This document shows positions 5,808 through 13,423 of a stretch of 25,578 nucleotides of DNA, in pieces. The position numbers and the translations under genes were made by a program. The stretch comes from a virus, in IMG/VR virus record IMGVR_UViG_3300024344_000116, positions 1 to 25,578 of that record. One strand, 5' to 3'. The notes beneath the pieces were generated by a model that did no database searches, had not been told where the DNA came from, and worked only from the letters and a program-made list of their open reading frames with translations. Every line of letters begins with the position of its first letter. The stretch's first letter is position 1.

Positions 5808-6212
5808 TTAAATCTCCTTCTTAGGATGTAAATTACTTAAATCTAATTTGTCTAATTGTCGTTCAATTAGCAAGTTCTTTAATTCTGAATTGCTAACGTT
5901 CAAAAGCGTTCCACCTGTAGGAACTCCAGTCTTCGGATCAATGTCATACAGGTAAAACGTTGTAGACAAAACCCCACATTTAGAAATCCTACCTCCTCGA
6001 CGTTGCCCTCCTACCGTTAGGTAAACCGTTTGGTTTTCAGTATATTCCGAACCGAGGAAAACACTTGCCCCTGCAAGCAAATTTTCCACCGATTGTCGCA
6101 AGCAAAGCAAAACAGTAAGCACAATAAAATACCACCAATACTGCTCGACTAATAACCCCAGACCACTTGAGTCTGAGAATTTTTGCAACGCTTCCGTAGC
6201 TTCTGTTTCCAT
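5808..6212 (-). CDS. MscS-like mini membrane protein (one TM plus beta domain)
   Basis: A 134-residue protein with a hydrophobic span at about 25-38 (YWWYFIVLTVLLCL), an amphipathic stretch at 39-53 (SVENLLAGASVFL), then a beta-rich domain. The stretch matches the pattern of small mechanosensitive channels (MscS): a pore helix containing NLLAG, then VYLTVGGQRRGGRI, a TTFYLYD strand, and GGTLLNVSNSEL (100-111), which corresponds to the VPNS element of the MscS middle domain. The large C-terminal vestibule and the first two transmembrane helices of MscS are missing. Known MscS proteins form heptameric channels gated by membrane tension. Here the inference is a minimal, channel-like membrane protein. 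It sits among other small membrane genes after the fibre, a usual place for lysis functions. The resemblance is by pattern only. Confidence 0.6.
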   Translation of the reverse strand: METEATEALQKFSDSSGLGLLVEQYWWYFIVLTVLLCLRQSVENLLAGASVFLGSEYTENQTVYLTVGGQRRGGRISKCGVLSTTFYLYDIDPKTGVPTGGTLLNVSNSELKNLLIERQLDKLDLSNLHPKKEI

Positions 6213-6215
6213 ACA

Positions 6216-6635
6216 TCACCCTTCGTGCAACGCTTTCCAAACTGCACCATAAACTACAGTAGTCACAAACATTAATAAACCGAAGATCTGGTCATGCTCC
6301 CAGAAGCTTTCCCAATTATAGCCTCCAGGAAAACCCGCATGTTCCCAATATAAATACGCAATAGAAACCGTCGTCCCTGCAGCACCTGAATACATACCAC
6401 TTTTCAAAGACGCTTTAGAAAGCTCTTCGCGTTTTGTCATAGTAATTAAGTTTCTTGAAATACGTTTGTTTGTAGTTTTTAAATCATCTCTTTCATGTTT
6501 AAATTCTTTGGCAACAATATTTTCATTGCTAACAGCACGTTTCAATGTTTCTATTTCACGCACTGCATCACGATATAACCTTTCCTGTTCGTCCCTTGAT
6601 CTTATTTGTTCAACTGGTTTATATTTTCCAACCAT
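6216..6635 (-). CDS. Coiled-coil protein with two C-terminal membrane segments, holin-like
   Basis: Residues 10-75 are highly charged and helical (QIRSRDEQERLYRDAVREI and similar), predicting a coiled coil or extended cytoplasmic helix. Two hydrophobic segments follow: about 80-97 (GMYSGAAGTTVSIAYLYW), weaker, and 115-134 (DQIFGLLMFVTTVVYGAVWK), strong. A 139-residue protein of this kind directly downstream of the tail fibre is compatible with a holin or spanin-type lysis component, but no known family signature is visible and no endolysin is adjacent. The stop is three bases before the next start region, and AAGGGTG serves as that gene's ribosome site, so the two membrane proteins are likely made together. 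Confidence 0.6.
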   Translation of the reverse strand: MVGKYKPVEQIRSRDEQERLYRDAVREIETLKRAVSNENIVAKEFKHERDDLKTTNKRISRNLITMTKREELSKASLKSGMYSGAAGTTVSIAYLYWEHAGFPGGYNWESFWEHDQIFGLLMFVTTVVYGAVWKALHEG

Positions 6636-6641
6636 TCATAT

Positions 6642-9491
6642 TTAACTCCCCTCAAGAACTGCAATTCGTGCTTTTGCAGAATCTAATTCTGTTTTAAGCT
6701 CTTTAAAAGCGTTGACGAAAGCGTATGTCAAATTAGAAGAATCCCACATATACAAGTCTATTTCGTTTTCGTCTGACTCTTCCAGTTTGCTTTTGCGAGT
6801 AGAGATACAATCGTTAAATATTCCTGCACTTACAATTTCTTGTGCAATTACTCCAACAAACTCTTCACCAGTAGATTTTAATCCACCTTTACCGTTTAGC
6901 GTGTACTTTTTTGGATTAATCTGTATAATGTCTGATAAACCTGTAGTATACGCATCACCTACGTTTTTTAGACGTTCATCGGACGAGTTAGTCCAACTTC
7001 CTCCACCAGATTTTGACGCATTGCCAGATGCCCACATAGCAAAAGCACCACTGGCATCGGAAATTGTTGTGGTGGCTGTTGGCGTTACTGCATCACCTGC
7101 GCTATTACTCGCTGTGCCACTGTATAAATCTATATTTCCAGATTGGAAACGAAGTAAGCCGTATCCTCTACTGGTGGTTGATTCAATAGCGTGCCAATCC
7201 ATTGAAGAAGCACCTTCATGATACAAGTTGTAAGCAATCCAACCTGGCCTGTAGGACGCCGTTTCCGTCCCGTAGACCATCGAAATTCGATCTGTTGAAT
7301 ACGCCTGTATAGAGGCTCCGTACGAATGGCGTGTGTCTATAGCTAAATTGTTATTGTCATAAGTCAATGTACTTTCTACTGTTGCTTCATCGCTGTCTTT
7401 AAACGTGGCCACTCCATTAGCAGTTGAGCCGTCCCAAGAAATACCACCAGAGCTTGCAGTAGTCCATGACAAAGCACCAGATCCGTTTGTCGTAAGGACT
7501 TGATCCGCATCTCCATCGGTGTTTGGAAATGTGAGCGTTACATCCCCTGCCAGAGCAGGTGTAGTTAATGTAAGTTTGTGTGCTCCATCATCAGTGTCTT
7601 CGTAAATTTCAATCTTACCTGCTGATGTTGCACCATTACCAACTGCTAACGTGCCTGTAACAGTAGTTGCTCCAGAAGCTAAAGCTCCAGTAGTTGTAAT
7701 TGTTGACGATCCTATATTGATATTGCCAAATCCAGAAGTAATACTTCCAGAATTAAGAGCACCAGTTGTTACAATAGAGCTACTTCCCGCAACAACAGAA
7801 TAATCTCCAGTAGCGGCAACTGCCATTGTTCCAAGCCCTAACGACGTTCTTACGGTAGATCCGCTTTCGGCAACCCAACCACTTGCCGAACCAACAATAA
7901 AATTACCATCTGAATTTGATAAACCTGCAATAGCTGTTAAGTCAGCATCTAATGCTTGATACAATGATCCTAATGCAGTGCCATCCAAAGTAATTGCATC
8001 TGCTTCAAGCGTCCCGTCGATATCCGCATTGCCTGAAACATCTAACGACCCTGCGTCTAATTCACCACTCAACGTAACGTTTGCAAATCCTGTGGCATTA
8101 TTGCTATCGTCTATAGTGACTCCAGAATTTTGTCCCGTCTTTCCACCCGTCCCGTCAAAACGAACAATAGCATTATCAGTTGCCGAGCCAGGACCACTAA
8201 AGTCGCCTACTCCAGTTCCACTAACAGCCGACCATTCAGGTATAGATGATCCTTGCTTTAAGAAATGTCCCGCAGTTCCTTTACCAAGTCGAGCAAGAAA
8301 CCCAGAAGAATTTCGATAATATAAATCTCCTTCGGAATCGCTTCCTACCGCTAACCCGTAATTGGTTAAAATCATATCGTCGGCTGACTCGTCAAACAAA
8401 ACCGATGATCCTGATGTAGCACCAAAGAACTTGACATCGTAACCAGTATCATCAACTCCAACTGTTACCGTTCCGTCGATTTGAGTTGCTCCGTCGATAT
8501 CTACTGCATCAAGGTTTGTCGTCCCGTCTATGTCGGCATCACCTGATATATCTAACGTCGCACCGTCCAACTCTCCCGACGCAGTAAGGTTAACGACTCC
8601 CGTAATGTTATTTGAATCGTCAATCAAAACCGAACTTGCTTGGAGAGTTGCTGCTCCCGTTCCGTTTGCACGAGGAACCGCATTATCTGTAGAGCCTAAA
8701 GTTCCACCAATCGTTCCCGAACCCGAAGCATCAACATAGGCTTTAATAGATTGTTGTGTTGCAAGTTTCGTAGCAGAATCAGAAGCCATATTATCTTCAT
8801 CTAATACCGCTGTTCCAGAAACTCCAGTATTCAATACTGCGGAAGTTAATGTCTTATTGGTTAACGTATCAGTAGTTGCTTTTCCTACAAGCGTATCCGT
8901 AGAAGCAGGTAGTGTAAGAGTGACATCAGCAGTAGAAGCGGGACCAATCAGCGTAACCGCATTAGATCCGTTGTCGCTGTCTTCGTAAAACTTTACAAAC
9001 CCCGCACTGGTAGATCCGTTTTTAACCTCCGCTCCAACATTGGCAGTAACTAAACCTGCGAACGTTGCAACTTGAGAACTCGACAACGTTAACGCTGTTG
9101 TAGTATTAGTTGTAAATGTTAACGCATTAGAAGAATGAGAGTAAGAAATCTTACCAATATCATTATCACCAGAATCACCAAAGAAAATATTACCCGCTCC
9201 AGATGTTCCAGAAAAAATAGTCAAACCCGTAGTCGAACTATTCTCAAGGACTAACTCGTCACCGTCTCCTGAAGCACTTACCGATCCCGCCGAAGCCGAG
9301 TGAACATGTAATTCTCCGTCTGGAGAAGTAATGCCCGAACCAACAACAACTCCACCAAATACATAATCAGTAGTTTGGTTCATGTCTGATGTTGTTATGG
9401 TATGGTTATATATATTGAGATATTCTGCGTTTAAATCCGACGCAGTTAACGTCTCACCTGTTGCCCAACTTTTTACTGGACTAAGATTCAT
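6642..9491 (-). CDS. Tail fibre with S74 self-cleaving chaperone C-terminus
   Basis: A 949-residue fibre that should form a trimer and contact the host surface. The N-terminus (WATGETLTASDLNAEYLNI, 9-27) matches the virion-attachment start common in phage fibres. Residues 50-680 are beta-rich, low-complexity Ser/Thr/Gly/Asp sequence containing two pairs of duplicated modules. Residues 680-830 look like a distinct, possibly receptor-binding region (HSYGASIQAYSTDRISMVYG, YRPGWIAYNLYHEG). The C-terminus from about 835 is an intramolecular chaperone of endosialidase (peptidase S74): NSSDERLKN gives the Ser837/Lys842 dyad expected for self-cleavage before Ser837, then GEEFVGVIAQEI and a terminal coiled coil (FKELKTELDSAKARIAVLE). 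After trimer folding the chaperone should be released. AAAGGA precedes the ATG. It is the last large virion gene, the usual place for a fibre. Confidence 0.9.
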   Translation of the reverse strand: MNLSPVKSWATGETLTASDLNAEYLNIYNHTITTSDMNQTTDYVFGGVVVGSGITSPDGELHVHSASAGSVSASGDGDELVLENSSTTGLTIFSGTSGAGNIFFGDSGDNDIGKISYSHSSNALTFTTNTTTALTLSSSQVATFAGLVTANVGAEVKNGSTSAGFVKFYEDSDNGSNAVTLIGPASTADVTLTLPASTDTLVGKATTDTLTNKTLTSAVLNTGVSGTAVLDEDNMASDSATKLATQQSIKAYVDASGSGTIGGTLGSTDNAVPRANGTGAATLQASSVLIDDSNNITGVVNLTASGELDGATLDISGDADIDGTTNLDAVDIDGATQIDGTVTVGVDDTGYDVKFFGATSGSSVLFDESADDMILTNYGLAVGSDSEGDLYYRNSSGFLARLGKGTAGHFLKQGSSIPEWSAVSGTGVGDFSGPGSATDNAIVRFDGTGGKTGQNSGVTIDDSNNATGFANVTLSGELDAGSLDVSGNADIDGTLEADAITLDGTALGSLYQALDADLTAIAGLSNSDGNFIVGSASGWVAESGSTVRTSLGLGTMAVAATGDYSVVAGSSSIVTTGALNSGSITSGFGNINIGSSTITTTGALASGATTVTGTLAVGNGATSAGKIEIYEDTDDGAHKLTLTTPALAGDVTLTFPNTDGDADQVLTTNGSGALSWTTASSGGISWDGSTANGVATFKDSDEATVESTLTYDNNNLAIDTRHSYGASIQAYSTDRISMVYGTETASYRPGWIAYNLYHEGASSMDWHAIESTTSRGYGLLRFQSGNIDLYSGTASNSAGDAVTPTATTTISDASGAFAMWASGNASKSGGGSWTNSSDERLKNVGDAYTTGLSDIIQINPKKYTLNGKGGLKSTGEEFVGVIAQEIVSAGIFNDCISTRKSKLEESDENEIDLYMWDSSNLTYAFVNAFKELKTELDSAKARIAVLEGS
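7494..9023 (-). repeat. Second duplicated fibre module (copies 8886-9023 and 7494-7640)
   Basis: Residues 157-202 and 618-666 share the pattern NGxTSAGxxxxYEDxDxGxxxxTLxxPAxxxDVTLTxP. The two copies flank the other duplicated module, so the fibre shaft seems to have grown by block duplication. Confidence 0.75.
8010..8696 (-). repeat. Duplicated about 59-residue fibre module (two copies)
   Basis: Residues 266-324 (8520-8696) and 435-494 (8010-8189) of the fibre share the sequence pattern STDNAxxRxxGTG, then VxIDDSNNxTG, LxxSGELDxxxLDxSGxADIDGT. The DNA is similar but clearly diverged, so this is an old intragenic duplication and not an assembly artefact. Confidence 0.85.
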
Positions 9492-9549
9492 TCAGCTTTC
9501 CTTTGTCTACGGTCTTATGAGTTTTGCGTGGGCCGTATACCACGGTTAT

Positions 9550-11586
9550 TTATCGTCTTTGCTCTTCTGCTTTTCTTGAGGCAAGTTGTTGTGAAGCTCT
9601 ACCCAAAACTCTTAAAGATTGTTGACCTCTCCCTGTTGCATCTTGAAAAGAAGGTTCAGTAAAATATCTTTGAGTCCTTGATCCTGGAGTAACTGCACCT
9701 CCAAAAGTTAAGAAGTTAGCCAATTTACCGAGTATAGCTCTTGGAGGGTTGCTAAAGATCTCATTCCAAAAACCCAAAGCTTCATTGGCTTGTGCTGTTC
9801 CACTAAAGTTAGCAGCAACTTGTCCTCTTTTTTGAATGTTTGAAAGTAAGTCTGTAAAGTTATATATCTGTTCTGTAAATTGTTCACTAAACAATTCATT
9901 TAATTTATTAACGCCAATAGAATCTAACTTGTTCCGCAATTTAAAACCACTAATAATAGGCGTTCCGCTTTTTGTCCCTGCTTCAAAAGAAGCGTCACGG
10001 ATTTCTTCTAATGCTTCTGACTGTAACGCTTGAATAGCATTTAACCCATACTGTTGTGCGACTTGCCCTTGTGGAGTGCCTTGTGCTCCTATGACCTGTT
10101 TTAAGCCTTGAAGTTGTTTTGCTGTAGTATTATTTCCTAATATTTTTCTTACTAATCCTTCTCCCTTTTCTTCGTCTTTTAACCAACGAGAAGCAGCCGT
10201 TTTATCTAAAAGTTTATCTTCTTCAGCTAACTTAGTAGCTCTTTTTGCTGACTCAGAAACTGAACTTGGCAAAGAACCTTCTTTAAAAAGAATATCAAGG
10301 TCTTCATTTATAGCACCGTATATTCTTTTTATAAATGGAGTAAGACCCATTTTCTCATATGAACTGTCTGCGGTTAATTGACCAACTGTCTTTCTCCACC
10401 CATCAAGCTCTTCAAATGTTTCTAATTGTTTTATGTCGTTAGATAAATCGTTTACTAAATTTAATATTTTTTTACCAATACGAATATCTTTAGGTTTTCC
10501 AATCTTTGGATCAACTTTATTAAAAGCAGAAACCCCTGTCCGATCTGCCATTTCGCCTATAGCAAGTTGAGTCTGATTAGTTGTTATTGGAGTATCAAAA
10601 GGAATTAAATTTCTATATTCTGTGTAAGCATCTTCTATGGTTTTTGAACGTGCTTTTTTAGCTAATTCAGCAGACCTAAATATTTGTTCCGAAGCATCGT
10701 CTGCTCCAACTGCACCTTGAAATGGAGCACCTATTTTTTCAATAGCTTCTTCAGACGCTTGCTCTATTGGATCTCCATAATTCCTTTTAAATTTATCAGA
10801 AGTTAAAACACCTTCCGCACCTCTACGTTCAAAAGATGCAGCCGTTGGAGATTCACTTAAAGAGGATAAAGGTATAGGCATTTCAATACCAGTAGCTTCT
10901 TTTAGTTTTCTTGCCTTATCAGTAATATTTTTTTTAAGGTCTGGAGTCGTTCCTTTACCACGGAGCATAGTATTTAACCCCTTTAACCCCTTGATCCCCA
11001 GTTCAGTTGCACCTCCAGAAACTGCTCCTATTGCAGCTTCCGTTAACAAATCTTCAGTATTAACACCCTCTTGTGATCCTAAAAGGTTCCCTATTCCTTG
11101 TTCAACTCCCGCCCCTAAAACTCCACCCGCAGTAGCCCCTGCAGCTAAACCTACTGGCCCTGTAAAGGGAGTAGTTGCTAATCCTGGAATACTCATCGCT
11201 ATTGAACCTAATGTTCTTGGAGCACGACCAACCATATCTGCAATGTCACCCGAATCAAAACCTTCAGGATCAACAGGTCTGTTGTAACCTTCAACGCCTG
11301 TTCTTCTTTCGACTTCTCCTGTAGCGGGATTTACTTCTGCATCAACGCCAAAGTTTTTGTATATATTAGCTTCACCCTCTGGAGTCGTTGCAAAACCTGC
11401 AGCCATACGAGCAAAGAATCCTGGATCTTCGTCTTCAATTTCTACTTTTAATTTATCCCAAATAGACTTTAAATATATTGTTTGTTCTTTAGAATATTTA
11501 CTACGAAAATCATCAGCAGTAATTTGTTTATTTGTAACCGCTTCTAAGTCTTTGTAAAATTGAAAGGCTTGTTGTTTTTCGTCCAT
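9550..11586 (-). CDS. Internal virion / DNA-ejection protein (predicted)
   Basis: A 678-residue, mainly helical protein. The N-terminal 60 residues are charged. Residues 110-200 form a long glycine- and alanine-rich, moderately hydrophobic stretch (LAAGATAGGVLGAGVEQGI, 147-165) that could enter a membrane. The remainder is helical with many charged residues, for example around 210-460. It follows two other long helical proteins and precedes the fibre, which is where podoviruses keep internal core proteins that leave the capsid with the DNA and build a channel across the cell envelope. No lytic transglycosylase or other enzyme motif is visible. Its start lies two bases after the stop of the upstream gene, so coupled translation is likely. 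Identity as an ejection protein is inferred from position, length and composition. Confidence 0.6.
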   Translation of the reverse strand: MDEKQQAFQFYKDLEAVTNKQITADDFRSKYSKEQTIYLKSIWDKLKVEIEDEDPGFFARMAAGFATTPEGEANIYKNFGVDAEVNPATGEVERRTGVEGYNRPVDPEGFDSGDIADMVGRAPRTLGSIAMSIPGLATTPFTGPVGLAAGATAGGVLGAGVEQGIGNLLGSQEGVNTEDLLTEAAIGAVSGGATELGIKGLKGLNTMLRGKGTTPDLKKNITDKARKLKEATGIEMPIPLSSLSESPTAASFERRGAEGVLTSDKFKRNYGDPIEQASEEAIEKIGAPFQGAVGADDASEQIFRSAELAKKARSKTIEDAYTEYRNLIPFDTPITTNQTQLAIGEMADRTGVSAFNKVDPKIGKPKDIRIGKKILNLVNDLSNDIKQLETFEELDGWRKTVGQLTADSSYEKMGLTPFIKRIYGAINEDLDILFKEGSLPSSVSESAKRATKLAEEDKLLDKTAASRWLKDEEKGEGLVRKILGNNTTAKQLQGLKQVIGAQGTPQGQVAQQYGLNAIQALQSEALEEIRDASFEAGTKSGTPIISGFKLRNKLDSIGVNKLNELFSEQFTEQIYNFTDLLSNIQKRGQVAANFSGTAQANEALGFWNEIFSNPPRAILGKLANFLTFGGAVTPGSRTQRYFTEPSFQDATGRGQQSLRVLGRASQQLASRKAEEQRR

Positions 11587-11588
11587 TA

Positions 11589-13400
11589 TTAATTTTCATA
11601 TCCCTGCAAAATTGAATTATACGCTGAGTCACTAACAGCATCTCTATATCTATCTGTAAGTGCTCTTGACACACCTATTTGATTTTCATCTTTTTCAGTT
11701 AAATCTATTACTTTTACTCCGTAACTATCTATGGTTGGCATATTAAATTTATTTATAACAAAATTAATACCATCTAAATCTGCTCCAGGCTTCGTTAACG
11801 CTTTGGCTGCTTTTCTTATAGATGGAAGACCTGTATCTTCATCGTTGACAGCGTCAACAACTCCTTGATACAAGGATTGTCCCATGCTCATAAATCGCTT
11901 ACGAACTTCTGGTAGCATCCTTCCACCTTCACCCCAGATTCTTTCGCCTGACGCTAACAACTTAAGGCTTTCTAATTTAGTGATAGCTTTTTCTTCAGTG
12001 TTTACATCTTCAGCACGAACAGAAACGCCAGGATCTTTTAGTCTTGCAAGACCAATAATCATAGCAATGTCACCTTGACCTGTTCCTTCAAGATAACCTC
12101 TTGCTATAGAAAGATAGGCAAACCGCAACCCTCCAGAATATTTAAACAACTGATCTTTATCAAGCAGTGGCTTTATGTCTGAACGTAAAACGTCTTTTGT
12201 GTCTGCATCTAATATTTCTGCCCATCCGCTTTGTGCAGATTTAAAATTATTTTGTAATCCTTCAATTTCTGTTGGAGTTAATTTTTTTAAAGATTGTTCG
12301 ATTGAGGAGTCTGCTGAAAATTCTTCCCACGTACCTTCTCCCAAAGTTTCATAAATATAATTTGGCATCCCCTCTTTTAAAGAGTTATACAAAAGCTCTC
12401 TCGACGCAAGATCCAGTTGAGCTTGTTGTATCGCAGTTAATTTTTTTGGATCTTTACTGGCTAACATGTTTTTATATTCTGTGTCTGCTCTTGTGTTTTC
12501 AAGATCTGCTAATTCTTTTTGTTCTTTAGCCAACCTTTCAGCCATTGTAGCCGAGAAAGACAAAGACTCAATAGACCCAGGATCAAACCCAAAATCTTCT
12601 GGTCCTTGCATCCGAGGAGTTATACGAGTTCCATCTCCAGTAATCCCTTCATCCGAACGCATCTTAGCTAAAGAAGTTAGTTTTTCTACTAAACCTGAAG
12701 TTGCATCTGCGGTTTTAGGATCGTAAACACCTTCAGGAAGATCTCCTACTGCTTGGAAAGGAGCATATTTTCCAAATTCTTTTGTACCGTCATCTTTTCC
12801 TTTCATAAAATTAGAGCTAAAGAAGTTAGGTTTATCACCCGCCATAGAAGGAGGCATTAAAGTATCAAGAGATGGAGTATCACTTCTACCCAAAGTCCTA
12901 AGAGACGGAGCATCATCAAGGTTATATCTTGGAATGTTAGAAGTGAAACCCTCAGGAGCAGTTCCCCTTATAGACATAGGATCAGGAGTAGGAAGTCGAT
13001 CTGAAGTCATACCTGCTCCTAATGCAGCCCTCGCACCTTCTTCTGCTCTTAAATCTTTTCTTATTTGGTTAATTTGTAAATCTTTTAGCTCGTCAGCTTT
13101 TTTTGCTGATTCCCTTGCTAATGCTTGCCCTTTCATGGTATTATAAAGATTTAATCCAGTGCTAATAGTATTCGCACCTTTCCCTATACCTTGAAGGAGC
13201 CTTGTAGTTTTTCCAAGCTCAACATCTTGTTGGACGGGTCTATGGTCTACGCCAAAAGACCTAATAAGGTTAGACATTGCTGCTCGACGACGGTTTTCTT
13301 TATTGGCTTTCTTAACATCTTTACCACCAAAATATCCCGCCCCTATATTAGCAACTGTTCCAACGCCTGAAGCTATTAATGCTAATTCGGCTCCTGTCAT
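11589..13400 (-). CDS. Internal virion / DNA-ejection protein with DPGxxVR motif
   Basis: A 603-residue protein starting with a hydrophobic segment (LALIASGVGTVANIGAGYFGG, 6-26 approximately) followed by a basic helix (KKANKENRRRAA). The C-terminal part has GQGDIAMIIGLARLKDPGVSVRAEDV (approximately 441-465), shown here only to mark the region. Its key residues (D444, D456-P457-G458, R462) fit a pattern I recall from phage internal or ejection proteins (DxALIxxxxxxxDPxSxVRExE). The middle is proline- and glycine-rich (130-275) and then helical. It lies between two other long virion proteins in the late operon. The likely role is part of the ejection machinery that moves DNA through the envelope. 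No enzymatic motif such as a muramidase is evident. Confidence 0.65.
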   Translation of the reverse strand: MTGAELALIASGVGTVANIGAGYFGGKDVKKANKENRRRAAMSNLIRSFGVDHRPVQQDVELGKTTRLLQGIGKGANTISTGLNLYNTMKGQALARESAKKADELKDLQINQIRKDLRAEEGARAALGAGMTSDRLPTPDPMSIRGTAPEGFTSNIPRYNLDDAPSLRTLGRSDTPSLDTLMPPSMAGDKPNFFSSNFMKGKDDGTKEFGKYAPFQAVGDLPEGVYDPKTADATSGLVEKLTSLAKMRSDEGITGDGTRITPRMQGPEDFGFDPGSIESLSFSATMAERLAKEQKELADLENTRADTEYKNMLASKDPKKLTAIQQAQLDLASRELLYNSLKEGMPNYIYETLGEGTWEEFSADSSIEQSLKKLTPTEIEGLQNNFKSAQSGWAEILDADTKDVLRSDIKPLLDKDQLFKYSGGLRFAYLSIARGYLEGTGQGDIAMIIGLARLKDPGVSVRAEDVNTEEKAITKLESLKLLASGERIWGEGGRMLPEVRKRFMSMGQSLYQGVVDAVNDEDTGLPSIRKAAKALTKPGADLDGINFVINKFNMPTIDSYGVKVIDLTEKDENQIGVSRALTDRYRDAVSDSAYNSILQGYEN

Positions 13401-13423
13401 TTTATTTTTTCCTTTACTTCGGG

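Noticed and set aside
6037-6240. 67-residue open frame on the - strand
   Set aside because: It overlaps the MscS-like gene in a different frame; the latter has the coherent membrane and beta pattern and better packing.
7978-8319. Several + strand open frames of 60-115 codons inside the virion genes
   Set aside because: They are low-complexity reverse-frame readings of Ser/Thr/Gly-rich or Gln/Arg-rich coding sequence, without ribosome sites or recognisable motifs.
6642-9491. Diversity-generating retroelement acting on the fibre
   Set aside because: No reverse transcriptase and no adenine-biased template/variable repeat pair was seen; the fibre repeats are ordinary diverged duplications.
9527-9544. 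CGTGG/CCACG inverted repeat in the 58-base gap before the fibre gene
   Set aside because: Only 5 bp, no T-run, and an alternative 4-bp pairing overlaps it; too weak to call.
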